From Epichloe hybrida (Eukaryota > Ascomycota > Sordariomycetes > Hypocreales > Clavicipitaceae): DNA of 64,000 nucleotides. Within the stretch, counting starts at the first letter, position 1. Every line of letters begins with the position of its first letter. Under the pieces are notes generated by a model that saw nothing but the letters and a program-made list of their open reading frames with translations, had not been told where the DNA came from and ran no database searches. The stretch is taken from assembly GCA_019022495.1 (NCBI GenBank), contig JAFEKR010000001.1:5580001-5644000 (forward strand), given 5' to 3'. The position numbers and the translations under genes were made by a program. Positions 31,968 to 43,073 of this stretch are shown piece after piece.

Positions 31968-34307
31968 AATCATTCTTCAATGCGGAAAAAAAGAGAAAAG
32001 AGATGGATGGATGCGGCCGCGAAATGACTGGACGAAAGAGTCCAAGAATGATTCGTGAATGGCTGGCTGTCCCCCGCAGCTGAAAGCTGATACGAACGGC
32101 ACACCATCTGGGACACGCACCGCATCGATTTTAGGGAAAGCGCAAACATGTTGGCTCGACTGAAAGACAAGATACACGGTAATGAGAAACCAGGATAATA
32201 TGGGGCTCTCGACAACATACCTGGTGGAAAACGTTTCCTTGGTAGGGACAAGCGCGGCATTTGGTGTTTAAGTCAAGGCATCCAAGGGGTCGGTCGAGAC
32301 AAAGGGAGAGACACATCAAACGTGTACTCAATCATACGTAGATCAGGACTTTGGCCATACATACATGGTGGCAAAGACTGATAGTCCATTCAACATGACA
32401 TAACCTTCGCAAGCAAGCGCGCCATCAAAATCATGACACATACTGTTGTTACTGCCTCTCGGTTGGCGTTGTATCGATTGACAGAGTAGCTCTAAGGAAG
32501 CCAAACCGGAGTTGTTCAGCAGACATGCGTCAAAGACTAGTTTTGGTCAACGGCAGACCTTCCGAGACGTCGTCTCGATGGGGGAACTTGTGACACAGCA
32601 TTGGCACGGGGAATTCCTCTTTCTTATTATACTCCGTATTTCGCTGGGTCGGAACGGAGCACTCACAAGTTACACATAACTCATGGCAAGACGGGGAATA
32701 CCGTGCCATCTCGCGCCATGAGTACGACTTATCGCTGCTGAAGGTCATAGTTGAGGAATGTGCAGGGTTCACGGACAGCCAATGAGGTGCAAGGGGCGAT
32801 GCAGTCAGACACATGGCTGGTGCCACTCCTCATAGTCCGTACATAATATGTACATGTATATACTCATATACTTGTGGGCGTTGGGATCATTCGTATCCTG
32901 ACTGACTCGTTCCATCTTTCCTTGTGTACGGGTGCGTTTCATGCTCCTCTGGTAATGTGGTGAGCGATATTTCAGCCAGCTCATGTGCTCCGTAGTGGGG
33001 AGGGGGGGATGTGCTCGTCAGCTCCTGTTCTTGTTTGATGGACCTGCGGCTTGCAGCCGAAGCTTGTTGGTTGGGCTTGTTCCACGTTGACAGTGGGTGC
33101 GTGAGTGGCGTGAGTGGCGTGAGTGGCGTGAGGTTGGATGGAGCTGGAGCAGATATTACCCACTTACTCGCACCTTCCCTGCCGGGTCCTCCCGGTGGCT
33201 GAAATGTTAAGGACAGAATCCTCCCTTCCCTTCTGCCTTCTGTGGACCAGCTCAATGTCCGTCGGCAAGGCTCTGCACACAAGTCTGCAGCACTATGCTT
33301 CTTCGCACACCACGGAGTACATACGGACTACGGAGTAATACATAAGCCCTCTCTCTTTGGCTCGGTCAGGCATCTCAGGTCCGTCCCTGGTTCCCTCCCA
33401 GGATCGCAGCTGCCCCCTCCCCCCCCTGCTTGGACCGTCGCCCACAACCCCGGTCAAATGAGAAAGGTTGAGAGAAAGCAAGAAGCGAGCGAGTGACAAG
33501 CACGGATCAACCTGCAGGGCTGCAGTTTTTTCAAACAGCCAGCAAGAATAGCAACAGGTGCCGAGCACGGAGCGGGCACATGTGGCCCCGGTGGGTTGCT
33601 TGCTTGCTGCTCGCTCACGCACCATTCCCTGCTTCCTACGGATTACGCACCAGACATGTGCAGACAGACCGGGTTGAAGATTGTAAAACGGGACGAGACT
33701 CGAGACTAGACTCTTTCTTGCAGACTGCGCGCTGCAGACACTGCACACTGCACACTGCACACTGCAGATTACAGACCGCACATGTCCAACTAGTCAGCGA
33801 TTCCGAACACAAACTCTCGTCCGCGCAGAGACACACACCCACTGCTGAGAAGGGAAAAGAGAGACAGACTCGCTCACACTTGCCGCTTTCAACATAATAC
33901 ATCCATCATGCCCGCCGCTCTGTACTCAGTTTGAACCTGTCGCGACGAGTGGCGAGGCTCGGCACCAGAGCATGTAATATGAGAAAGACAACAAGCATTT
34001 TGTTTTGTTCTTTGCATGTTACCGCTGCAATCTTGAGCCAGAGCCATGGCACAAAGCACACCGGTGCCTCAGTCCTGTTGTTGAACGTTGAAAACAATCA
34101 TCTCCTTTGGTTTTTCGCCGTCCTTGCCTAAAAGTGTTCCATCAACAGCAAGTGTTTCGTCACCCCGGTCCGACTTTTTTTTTTTTTTTTTTAAAAACGA
34201 CAACACCCGAGGAGAACACGCTCCGATCTCCAAACCTCGTTGCATCATTCTCCCCCCCCAAAGTGACTATGTCTGCGTGATATGCTTTGGGGGATGAAGC
34301 AGTCATC
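31968..34307. other. Gene-free region, 2.3 kb
   Basis: Contains short tandem tracts (GTGAGTGGC at 33099-33130; CACTGCA heptamers at 33738-33765), a poly-T run near 34177-34192, and the motif TACGGA(G/T)TA at 32630 (reverse), 33329 and 33637. Frames up to 162 codons overlap antisense to each other and show no domain. The right part should be the promoter of the zinc-finger gene. Confidence 0.5.
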
Positions 34308-37300
34308 ATGTCCGGCACAGGTGTCGAATATGCGCCCGGCATCGATGTCGCGATACGTCAGTTGCTCAATCAGCAAGCCCATATTGAGTCCAGGCTTTCA
34401 ACGTTGCTATATGCTCAACACGGCCTGGATTTGCCGGTTGAGCTCGATATGCTGCGCCACAAGGTGCAAATTCTCGAAAACCTTGTGCTTCATCACGGTA
34501 AGTTGATTGACCAACTTTCCCCCCTCGAGCGACATCTTGTCCATTCTTTGAGGGCCTGGTCAAAATTGTTCACTTATTTCGGAAAATCCGGGTTCGTAGG
34601 AGTAATACTCCCGGATTTCAGATTATATAGCCAATCTAAGCCCTTTCTTCTTCTCCCTGCTTCTGTGTTGGATCGTACTCGGTGCTAACGCAAAGCTACT
34701 GCTTGTTTTGACATGAAAAGACCTGACTGCGAAAATCCCTCTTCTTTCCGGCGCCGAAGAAGCCCGAGCGCTTCAGTATCGTTGCGAATGTCTCGAGTCC
34801 GTATGTATTCAGCACGGTAGGTCCTCGCAAACATGGGAGCATTCGTTTATATCCTCGCCCATTTCGCTAACATTCAATACAGATGTGGACGTGATCGAAC
34901 CCTTGAGAAGATCGGCATCGTCGGCGCCACTGGATTTTGCTTCTTGGTTCGAGAAGCATCTCGATCTCCACGACCCTAGACTACGCTTCCATCGTGCCTC
35001 ACTCGATGAAACGGCCACGTTAAAACCGCGGCCCATGCCGTCTATCAAGTGCTGGGACGAGCGATGCGCTCATTATGTCTACGGAATAGCTACTCAACAA
35101 GAACACGACGCTCACGACCGTCTTCACCAGAGGCTTGACAAACGAGACTCGGGGTCTTCTACTGAAACTTGTTCAACAACTGTAGCGGACTCACAGTCAT
35201 TCCGACTTTCCGACCACCCACAGTCGCTGCGCCATTTGCCATCGATACGAACCGGTGGCTTCGCTGGGCCCCCTCAGCTGCCCGCCATCAGCCCCCAAAG
35301 TACACCAAAAGAAAACTATGACATATCAACGAACTACACGTTTTGCGGAACGACAGCCCCCAAAGATCTGCGCAGAAATTCAAATGATGCCGAGGTCGAG
35401 CCCTTGCTACCTCCCCTGAAAAGATCTAAGCTCACTCAACCTCGGCTCGAATCCATTGGCGAGCTTCAACTTTTTCGCCAGACAAACCCTTGTCTTCGAT
35501 GCAAGATAGAGAAAAAAAAGGTGCGCATTCCCGTTCATGAGGAGCGCCATGTATTCACCGTCAATCTAACAAAGCACATTTTGCTATAGTGCGATGACGA
35601 TGACAGCAAAACATGCTTCAATTGTTCCGACGCGCCGCCGGCAGCTAGGTATGAACACTGGGGCGTGATCGGTTGTTTCCGCAATCCTCTTGCATCTTTC
35701 GCTGAAATGATATTGCCAAGTAAAGAAGCATTCTCCCCGTCACCAATGAGTTTGGAAAAAAAAGCTGTTGTTGACCATCTAGCCAGGCTTTTCGTCCCCA
35801 AAACAGATCCGGGTACCCGATTTATCCCCGCTCTCGCAGCGCCGAGGCATAAATGAATATTTACAAACCGTCTGCTCTTTCCCCGAACATTTTACGGTTA
35901 TCGTCGAGGCCAATCTTGATTTCCCCGATGCTTTCTGGTGGTCAGCGCACCTTGATTCGAAGAGCAGTTCAAACGATGGGACTTCCGGTTTTAATCGTGA
36001 AATGTCCAACCAGCCTCCTCCATCGCTCTCCGCCATCGCCAGCAGCTGGCATGCTCAAGACACGGCGTTTGATCTTTTCCAGCTCATTCGGGTCAGCGGA
36101 TCACTTTGCACCTCTAGGGAAAACGAGGAGGCGTTCTACCCCGCATTATATAATGCGAAGCTACTCCTTCGGGAAACAATTTTCTACGGCATCTTGCACC
36201 CAGACCCGGTCGTTCGAATCGGCGCAACGTTCAATGTTCAGAGCCCGCCAGAGGGCGCCGACCTGGAGGAATATACGCGGCTACTTGAGGAATGTCTTGT
36301 ACGGTTTCTCCAGTCTTTCGAGTCCATGTGCTCTTCCAAGTCGAGTCATCGGCCGCGAGACACGCTAGCAGACTTCCTATCCATTTGTATCTTCAGCGCA
36401 ACACGCACGCTCCTACTCGACATGATACCATCGGCACCGTCAAACTCTAGTCTCCAACAGTCGCTGCGGGCCACGTCAGGAAACACGGGCCAATTGATTC
36501 ATGGCATGTATCGGAGCCTGGTGCAACTATTTTGCTCATCTGGTCCTTCGCTTGGTAATGGCTGGGAGGGAAACATGACACATGAAGAAACATCACTCCA
36601 CTACAGTATCAACCGCCTCATCCGAACAGAGATTTGGGCCTCAGAAGGCATAGAATCAAGCGCCGATTATCTGATCAGGCTCGGCGATGGGTACATAGAA
36701 AGCCTTGGCTTCAATGGATTCCTTCGACAACGCAAACCAAACAATGCGATGCGTCGGCCATCTGCATCAGCACCACTGCTGCGCGGTGTTCAGGCCCAGG
36801 CCCAGGAATCACGCCGGCCAGAACCGTCTGCCATAACACCGTCTGGTCCTCAAAGCTGGCTACCGAGCTTTCAGGACGATGTTGGGCTTATAGAACGTCG
36901 ATCATCCGAGTTGGGGCCTTTCCTTGATCCAGAAGTCGAAAGAAGCAGAAGACACACAGTCGGGGAAGCCTCCTCGGCGTCAAGGCAGCTCGAATCAATA
37001 TGGAAAGTGCCAGATTCTCCGACGCGATTCCGGGCTTCGTACCAACGAGCTCCCTTGCGGCGTGTGTACTGCGAGAAATGCAATGAATATCCCGAAGGCT
37101 TCCGAGGGGAGCACGAGTTGAGGCGACACACAGATGCAAAACATTCTGCTCTTGTGCGCCGCTGGGTCTGCTGCGAGCCGGAAAATGTCAGGGATGCTTC
37201 TCTCCGACCTGTTGTGTCGCTTTCCAGCTGCAAGGCGTGCATGGCTCAGAAGCAGTATGGTGCGTACTACAACGCTGCAGCACATTTGCGAAGAGCTCAT

Positions 37301-38149
37301 TTCAGTCCGCATCGTGGTGGCAAGGCCAGTGGTGACTGGCCACCCATGTCAGTCCTGAAGGACTGGATGCGAGAGGTGCGGCAGCCGATGGACCCCTCGC
37401 AGGCCGACTACTTGAGTGGAGGTGAGGACGAAGGTGACAATTCCGCTCTGGAACCGTCAACATGCGCAGTCAGAATGATACCTGAGCCAACGGCGTCACG
37501 AGCTTATATGGTGTCGCCAGTCGATGATCCCGGGCGACGACGCGGTACCTCGACGCAATCCAATCAGTCTGGGAATCGGCCAGCCGACAATCGCAGCCTA
37601 TGCCCTCACCCAGATTGCGGCAGGACCGTCAAGGATCTGGCGGCACACATGCTGACGCATCAGGAAGAACGTCCGGAGAAATGTCCCATTGTCGCATGTG
37701 AATATCACACAAAAGGCTTTGCTCGAAAATACGACAAGAATCGCCACGCACTCACACACTACAGAGGCACCATGGTCTGCCCATTCTGTCCTGGGGTTGG
37801 ATCGCCGCCGTATGAGAAGGTCTTTGGTCGGGCCGATGTGTTCAAACGTCACCTAGCCACAGCACACAATGTTGACCAGACACCAACAAACAATCGAAAT
37901 GGCAGTTTAGCTCATCTGCTTGACGACCATGCCTCTTCTGGTCTCCATCATTTCGGTGCCCCTTGTTCCATCTGTGGCGGCCGCTTCACCACTGCCCAGG
38001 ACTTCTACGAGCACTTGGATGAGTGCATTCTTCGAGTCATTGTGCCAGCATCAATACCGGACTCGGTTACTATTCGGCCACAGCGCTCTGAGATGGGTAG
38101 CGACTCTATAAGTCCACTTCAGACAGAAGATTTAAACAGAATCTACTAA
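34308..38149 (+). CDS. Large zinc-finger regulator-like protein with a Cys cluster and C-terminal C2H2 fingers
   Basis: Five exons: 34308-34497, 34721-34816, 34883-35520, 35590-35719 and 35787-38149 (introns 223, 66, 69 and 67 nt; phases 1, 1, 0, 1), 1,138 aa. The splice set was chosen because every other nearby donor/acceptor pairing meets a stop. A Cys cluster, CLRCKIEKKK joined to CDDDDSKTCFNC at about residues 299-320, resembles a Zn2-Cys6 nucleus but the sixth Cys is displaced. A middle region (PPPSLSAIASSWHAQDTAFD onward) is shared, as I recall, by a large family of Hypocrealean proteins. The C-terminal third has several Cys/His fingers: YCEKCNEYPEGF..H..H, CKACMAQKQYG..H..H, LCPHPDCG..H..H, CPIVACEYHTKGF..H..H, CPFCPG..H..H and CSICGGRF..H. 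A nuclear role is inferred; no partner or target is known to me. Confidence 0.85.
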
Positions 38150-38835
38150 GATGGGGGCTTAATTTCTGTCCCGAGCGCCTGTTTGTTTCTCCATATCTAT
38201 ACGCACAAGGGCGCACACATGCATATATTCTATATCCTTTTTCTCTCCTCTTTCTTTCTTTCTTTTCTTTTCTTTTTTTTTTGGGGGGAGATGGTATTTT
38301 TTGTCTCTCTCTCTCTCTCTCTCTTTTTGATGGTTGCCCTTGTAAGTGTTTAAAGATTCATGTCGGAACAGGTTGGGAATCTATAGAGCGTAAATTACGT
38401 CAAGAATAGTATCACATACGATTGATCCCTTATTGAAAGTGGAATGTCGAACAAGAATCAGTTCAATTCCAGTTCCATTCGTGACATGAGATGAGGGATT
38501 GCAGAAACAGGGTTTGATTTGAAAAGTTCTTTTTTTTCACCGCTGAATTTGGAAGTTGACTTGGAAATCTAGAATCTACCTAGCTGTAGTCACTACTAGT
38601 CGTTGCCGTCTAGTCCACCGCCGCGTTACCCAACTCCGAGCTCGTCCCAAGCAAGATGTGAATGCCCTTATAGGTAAAATAATGCAATCAAGACGAATAT
38701 CGACATGGGAAAAAAAAAAAAAAAAAAAAAGACAAGCTGTGACCCCTTTTTGACACCGAAAAAAAAAAACACCCACATTTGAGATGAATTGGAACGTGTG
38801 CTTGTCAGCCATCATCGCTGGTGCAGCAATGCTCA
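38150..38835. other. Convergent intergenic region with CT and poly-A tracts
   Basis: Holds both 3' UTRs of the zinc-finger and MFS genes. It contains T-rich and (CT)n tracts (38240-38325) and A homopolymers at 38710-38730 and 38760-38769. No gene seen. Confidence 0.6.
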
Positions 38836-40963
38836 TCATTTTGCTTCTTTCGCATCATGGTCCGTGATTTTCTCGCCGAGGACACCACGCGAAGCCGATG
38901 GGTTTTTGGGACTGGAGCGCTTAAAGTAAGCGTGAATCTCGGGAGAGAACTCGCCATCATCGGGCATTCCGTGGTCGTGGTCGCCTTCAGTTTCCTTGGG
39001 CCCACGGTTAGCCTGGACATGCTCCCACTCGGTGCGCATATCAGCAACCTTGGCTTTCCAGTCTGCCTCGGGGTCGTACGTCTTGTGCAGCCCCTGGATA
39101 CGCTCCCACAAACTCAAGTGCTGGGGGTGAACGGCGATGCCGTGGTACTCGTGGGCCTTTCCGTCGCGGATATATCTCCAGCGACGCTCCTGCTCCTTCA
39201 GATCCAGGCCGGTGGTGTCGGGCAGGAAGAGCCAGGTGAGGAACATGCCGGCGAGACCGAACCAAGGAACGATGTAGAACTTGGTCTGATCATCTATGTA
39301 GTTGTACAGCACCGAGGCCAGCAGAGCACCGGCCTTGCCCATGCAAGCAGAGAAACCGTGAGCACTGGCACGGATAGGAGTCGGGAACACCTCGCCCGCG
39401 ATGAGGAAGGTGACAGAGTTGGGACCAAACTGATTGAAGAAGGATGACAAGAAGTACATGGCTTGGAAGGAGTGGATACCTTCCGGGCCCGTGTAGTACT
39501 TGTAGCGGAAGGCGGGAATGACAAACATGAGAAAACACATGAAGAAGCCAACCTGCTGCATCATCTTACGACCGTAAAGTTTGTTGTCGATGAGCATAGA
39601 GGCGAGGTAGTAGCCAGCCAGAGAGACAGTAATGTTTGACCAAGTTCCATGTCCAATTTGTCATGAGAGAGCTGGGGTCGTTGGAGATGACTTTGATGAA
39701 CTGGCCTTGGAAAAGCTTGTTGCCATAGAAAAAGACATCGTTGCAGAACCAAGTGCCGGCGGTTGCGAGCAAACGGCCGCCGAAATTGCTGAAGCAGTAT
39801 CGCAGAGCCGTCACATCGTAGCCGGTGACCTTGGCTCGATTTTTGGCCTGCGCCAACTGCTTGGAGGCATTTGGCATCTTCCAGGTTCTGTAGTAGACCA
39901 GCCACAGAGTACCAATGGCAGGGAAAGCAAAGGAGAGGCGGAACGCATACTGAGCAGCGGAGGTGCTGTATGGTGGAGCACCAGTTCCCTTGTTGAAGAT
40001 GACGAGCAGAACGATGAGAAGAACTTGGTTGACGAACTGGCCCCAGCCCTGCATCAAGAACGCCATGGTGACGCGGCGGCCTCGGTGCAAACGATCTTCC
40101 TTTGTAGACAGCTTGCCCTCGGTAGAGGCGTTCTCAAGTGAAGACGTGGCAGTGATGGGGTACTCGCCGCCAACACCCAAGGAATAGAAGAAGAGAGACC
40201 AGGCATAGCAAATGACCCAGCCCTGGAGGGTTAGGCCCCAACTGGCAGTCAACATGAGAAGACCAATAAACATGATGATGGCGTCCTGGATGAGGCCCCA
40301 TCGACGACCAACCCAGTCACCAATGACCTATGTGAGAGTAAAACAGATGAGCGACGACTGGCAAGAGAGCGGGGAAGAGAAGCGGGGGAAAAAAAAGAGA
40401 GAGAGAGAGAGAGAGAGACTCACACCAACAAAGACCTGACCAACCATGATGCCAATGATCTCGAGATAGGTCACGCTGGCGATCCAGTTCTTGCTGCAGA
40501 CTCGATGCTCGTCCCAGCATTCAGGCCACACCTTTTTGAAGAGCGGCTCCAAGTTTCCAATGGAGAAGAGAACATAGCCCTCGAGACCGAGACCGGCACC
40601 AGGAATGACAGCATGCCGGGCATACCAGGAGAGGGGAGAGAGGGGATCTTTCTTCATCATGGAACCTATGGTGCTGAGTTCTTTGGAAGCGGCCTCACGG
40701 TCCACCCGAGAGACAAACTTGACGCGCTGCATCCAGGGCAAGTCAGCCCAGTATACACCGTCCGAGGTATACGAGTCGTCTGGGCGTGTGACATGGCTGA
40801 AGATTCGCTGTTCGGCTGCCGTGGCATGTTGGAGAGTGAACTCGTCGCTGTCGCGGTCACCGGGCGGGCCATGGGGAATCGGAATCACACCCGGGAGGAT
40901 GGCAGGATGATGGCCGCGGTTGCGCGCGCCCAGATCGGACTGGGATGAATCGAAATCTGCCAT
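38836..40963 (-). CDS. MFS transporter, phosphate:H+ symporter (PHS)-like, with a one-base frameshift
   Basis: Exon 1 is 40963-40424 (180 codons) and exon 2 is 40327-38836; the 96-nt intron has donor GTGAGT and acceptor CATAG and contains a GA microsatellite. Exon 2 is continuous in homology but changes frame once: after WTWNLV the next expected residues (NITVSLAGYYLAS) are found one base further on, because AAA stands at 39635-39637 where AA would keep the frame. Ignoring that base, the product is about 676 aa. MFS features: GVIGDWVGRRWGLIQDA between the second and third spans, SLGVGGEYPITATSS (the PHS signature region), and FPTPIRASAHGFSACMGKAGA in the second half. The long hydrophilic N- and C-termini are unusual for Pho84. 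Substrate is uncertain: phosphate, glycerophosphodiester or another organic anion. Either an assembly error or a recent loss-of-function. Confidence 0.85.
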
Positions 40964-43073
40964 TGGAGTCGGATGTGATGCTTGCTTTTTGTTGGCGTGC
41001 GATCGATGGGTCGTCGAGACCGGGGAGGCAAGAACCACGAGCCACGAGCCACGGAAATCAATCAGTCAGTGGCAGACGCAGACAGACGAGGAAGAGACAC
41101 GATTCTTTTAACAACAAAGACTCTCGCTCTCGCCATCCGCGTTTGGTGCACCGAGCCGAGATCAACGACGGCTTGAAGCTGGCATCGGATATCTGGACCA
41201 GTCAGAAGCGTCGATTGGGCACCGTGTTCGAGTGGGTCTGCGAAGACAATTGCCGGTTGAAAAAGGCCGGCCGGCCGACGATAAGGACACAAGGGGCAAG
41301 GCAAAGGTTATTAATAATATTGTTGTATGTAAAAGCTCGTTTGTCCAACGGAGGAGCTGCATTCATCAGATCTCAATGCACGTGTGTGACGTCTGGTTGG
41401 CCAGGATCAAGGTGGGGGGGGTTGGGGGGGTCCTGCAGCCTGCAGCCTGCAACAACCTGCAACAAGGGGTGGGGCCTCTTGCCTCCCTCAGCAAGCAAAC
41501 CCACAGACCAAAGAGGGTCCAGAAATCTGGGGACAGCAGGATTGATTGATTTTGGCAGGCAGGCAGGCGCACCCCGTCTTCTTGTCCGTCCTGTTCTCTG
41601 CTTTCGGCTCAGCCGGCAACTCAACCGCAGATCGGCCAAGCCCCAGCCAATCCCGAGCCAATCCCGTCATGTTCACTCACTTGCAAATTTGGAGCTTTGC
41701 TCTTATCCGTCACCGACCACCGGCCGCCCTTCAAGCTGACCTGCGGCAAGTCCTCTGCATGCTGTCCTGCCTGGCCCGAGGTTGGAAGCTGTGAGCTCGT
41801 GTGTGCGACAACCAACGCCTTGCACATGAACGCATCCAAATTCCTTTGGCCGAAAGGGCAGTCGGTCGCGTGAGTTGGCTTGCAGCCGAGCCGAGCCAAC
41901 GCCAACTCCCCCCCCCCCCCGTGCCACCCCATCGCCAAGCCGGACACACCATACCCGTTTGTTCCCTCTCTTTTCTTTTTTTTTTTTCCAACATTCTTCG
42001 TCAACTTGCATGTCACCCCGTGCATTCTCGCAACTCACTCTCCAATACTCCGTGCCCCGTGCCCCGTGCCGCGTACCAAAGCAAAGCAAAGCGTCTTCCT
42101 CTCTCTTTCTTTTTTTTTTTTCCAACATTCTTCGTCAACTTGCATGTCTTCTTCTTTTGTGGCGCCGTAGAATAATAATAAATACCCCGTGCATTCTCGC
42201 AACTCACTCTCCAATACTCCGTGCCCCGTGCCCCGTGCCGCGTACCAAAGCAAAGCAAAGCGTCTTCCTCCCCAAGGCCAAGGCTGTATAATAATTTACT
42301 TCCGTACATCTTCTCTGATGAGAAACCACCAGTGGAAAGCCCACCTCGTGCCGCGTATATCCGTTTCCTCTGACCGCCTTCTCCGAATAAGAACAACTCA
42401 AACCGCCTCGTGCCCAATTCCCCCCCCCCCCCCCATCCTCGTTAGTATTATTAGTGCGCAGGTGCACGAGTCCAAGCCAGTCCAGACCCTGTGCATCGTA
42501 GCATCATCAACTCTGTTTCGGGAAGTGATGCCAGGGTCAAGGTCCTGATAACGGTATGCAGTCGACAGGTCGCCGCTACATGTACTTCGCATCACCGTTA
42601 TATTACTAATGTTGTGTGACCGGGGTGCGGAACAGCTTGTACCGAGCAAAAGACCTTGTATCTGGGCTCTGGGCACGCACGATTGCGGGCCGACGGGTTG
42701 TCGAGCACGTTGTCCCGCGACTTGACACGGATTAATTGTACACATCTTCGTCAACTTGTCTTTTACACCATCCATGACCTAGTCTCGGCTCCAAGCAACG
42801 GGACCGCGATAGCAACAAGTAATGAATATAAAAATGAAAATGTCATGTATAGACCGAATGAATGAACAGGGCGCAAGACGAAACTAAATCTGGATTCTGC
42901 TTCAATCATTCCTCTTACGTCTTCAGTTCGGTTCCTCAGTCCATCCTCCAACCGAAACAGGCACCAGTTGCCCCAAAACAGTAGACCATTCTTGCCGAGT
43001 TTCAGCTTGTTCTCTGGATCCTGCGGAGGAGTAGCTCCTGCCTCATCGGCTGTCAAGCACTGGGTACTGGACT
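40964..43073. other. Intergenic region, promoter of the MFS gene and 3' flank of rim15
   Basis: About 2.1 kb without a supportable gene. It has runs of G (41411-41430) and C (41909-41920, 42420-42434) and the duplicated segment at 41970-42270 listed separately. Frames to 264 codons are chance products of these tracts. Confidence 0.5.
41970..42270. repeat. Interrupted direct duplication (~132 bp)
   Basis: A 45-bp T-rich block (41970-42014, ending CGTCAACTTGCATGTC) recurs at about 42104-42148, and an 86-bp block beginning CCCCGTGCATTCTCGC at 42016-42101 recurs identically at 42185-42270. In the first copy the blocks are adjacent; in the second they are separated by a unique 36-bp AT-rich piece. 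The identity of the 86-bp blocks points to a recent event. Confidence 0.92.
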
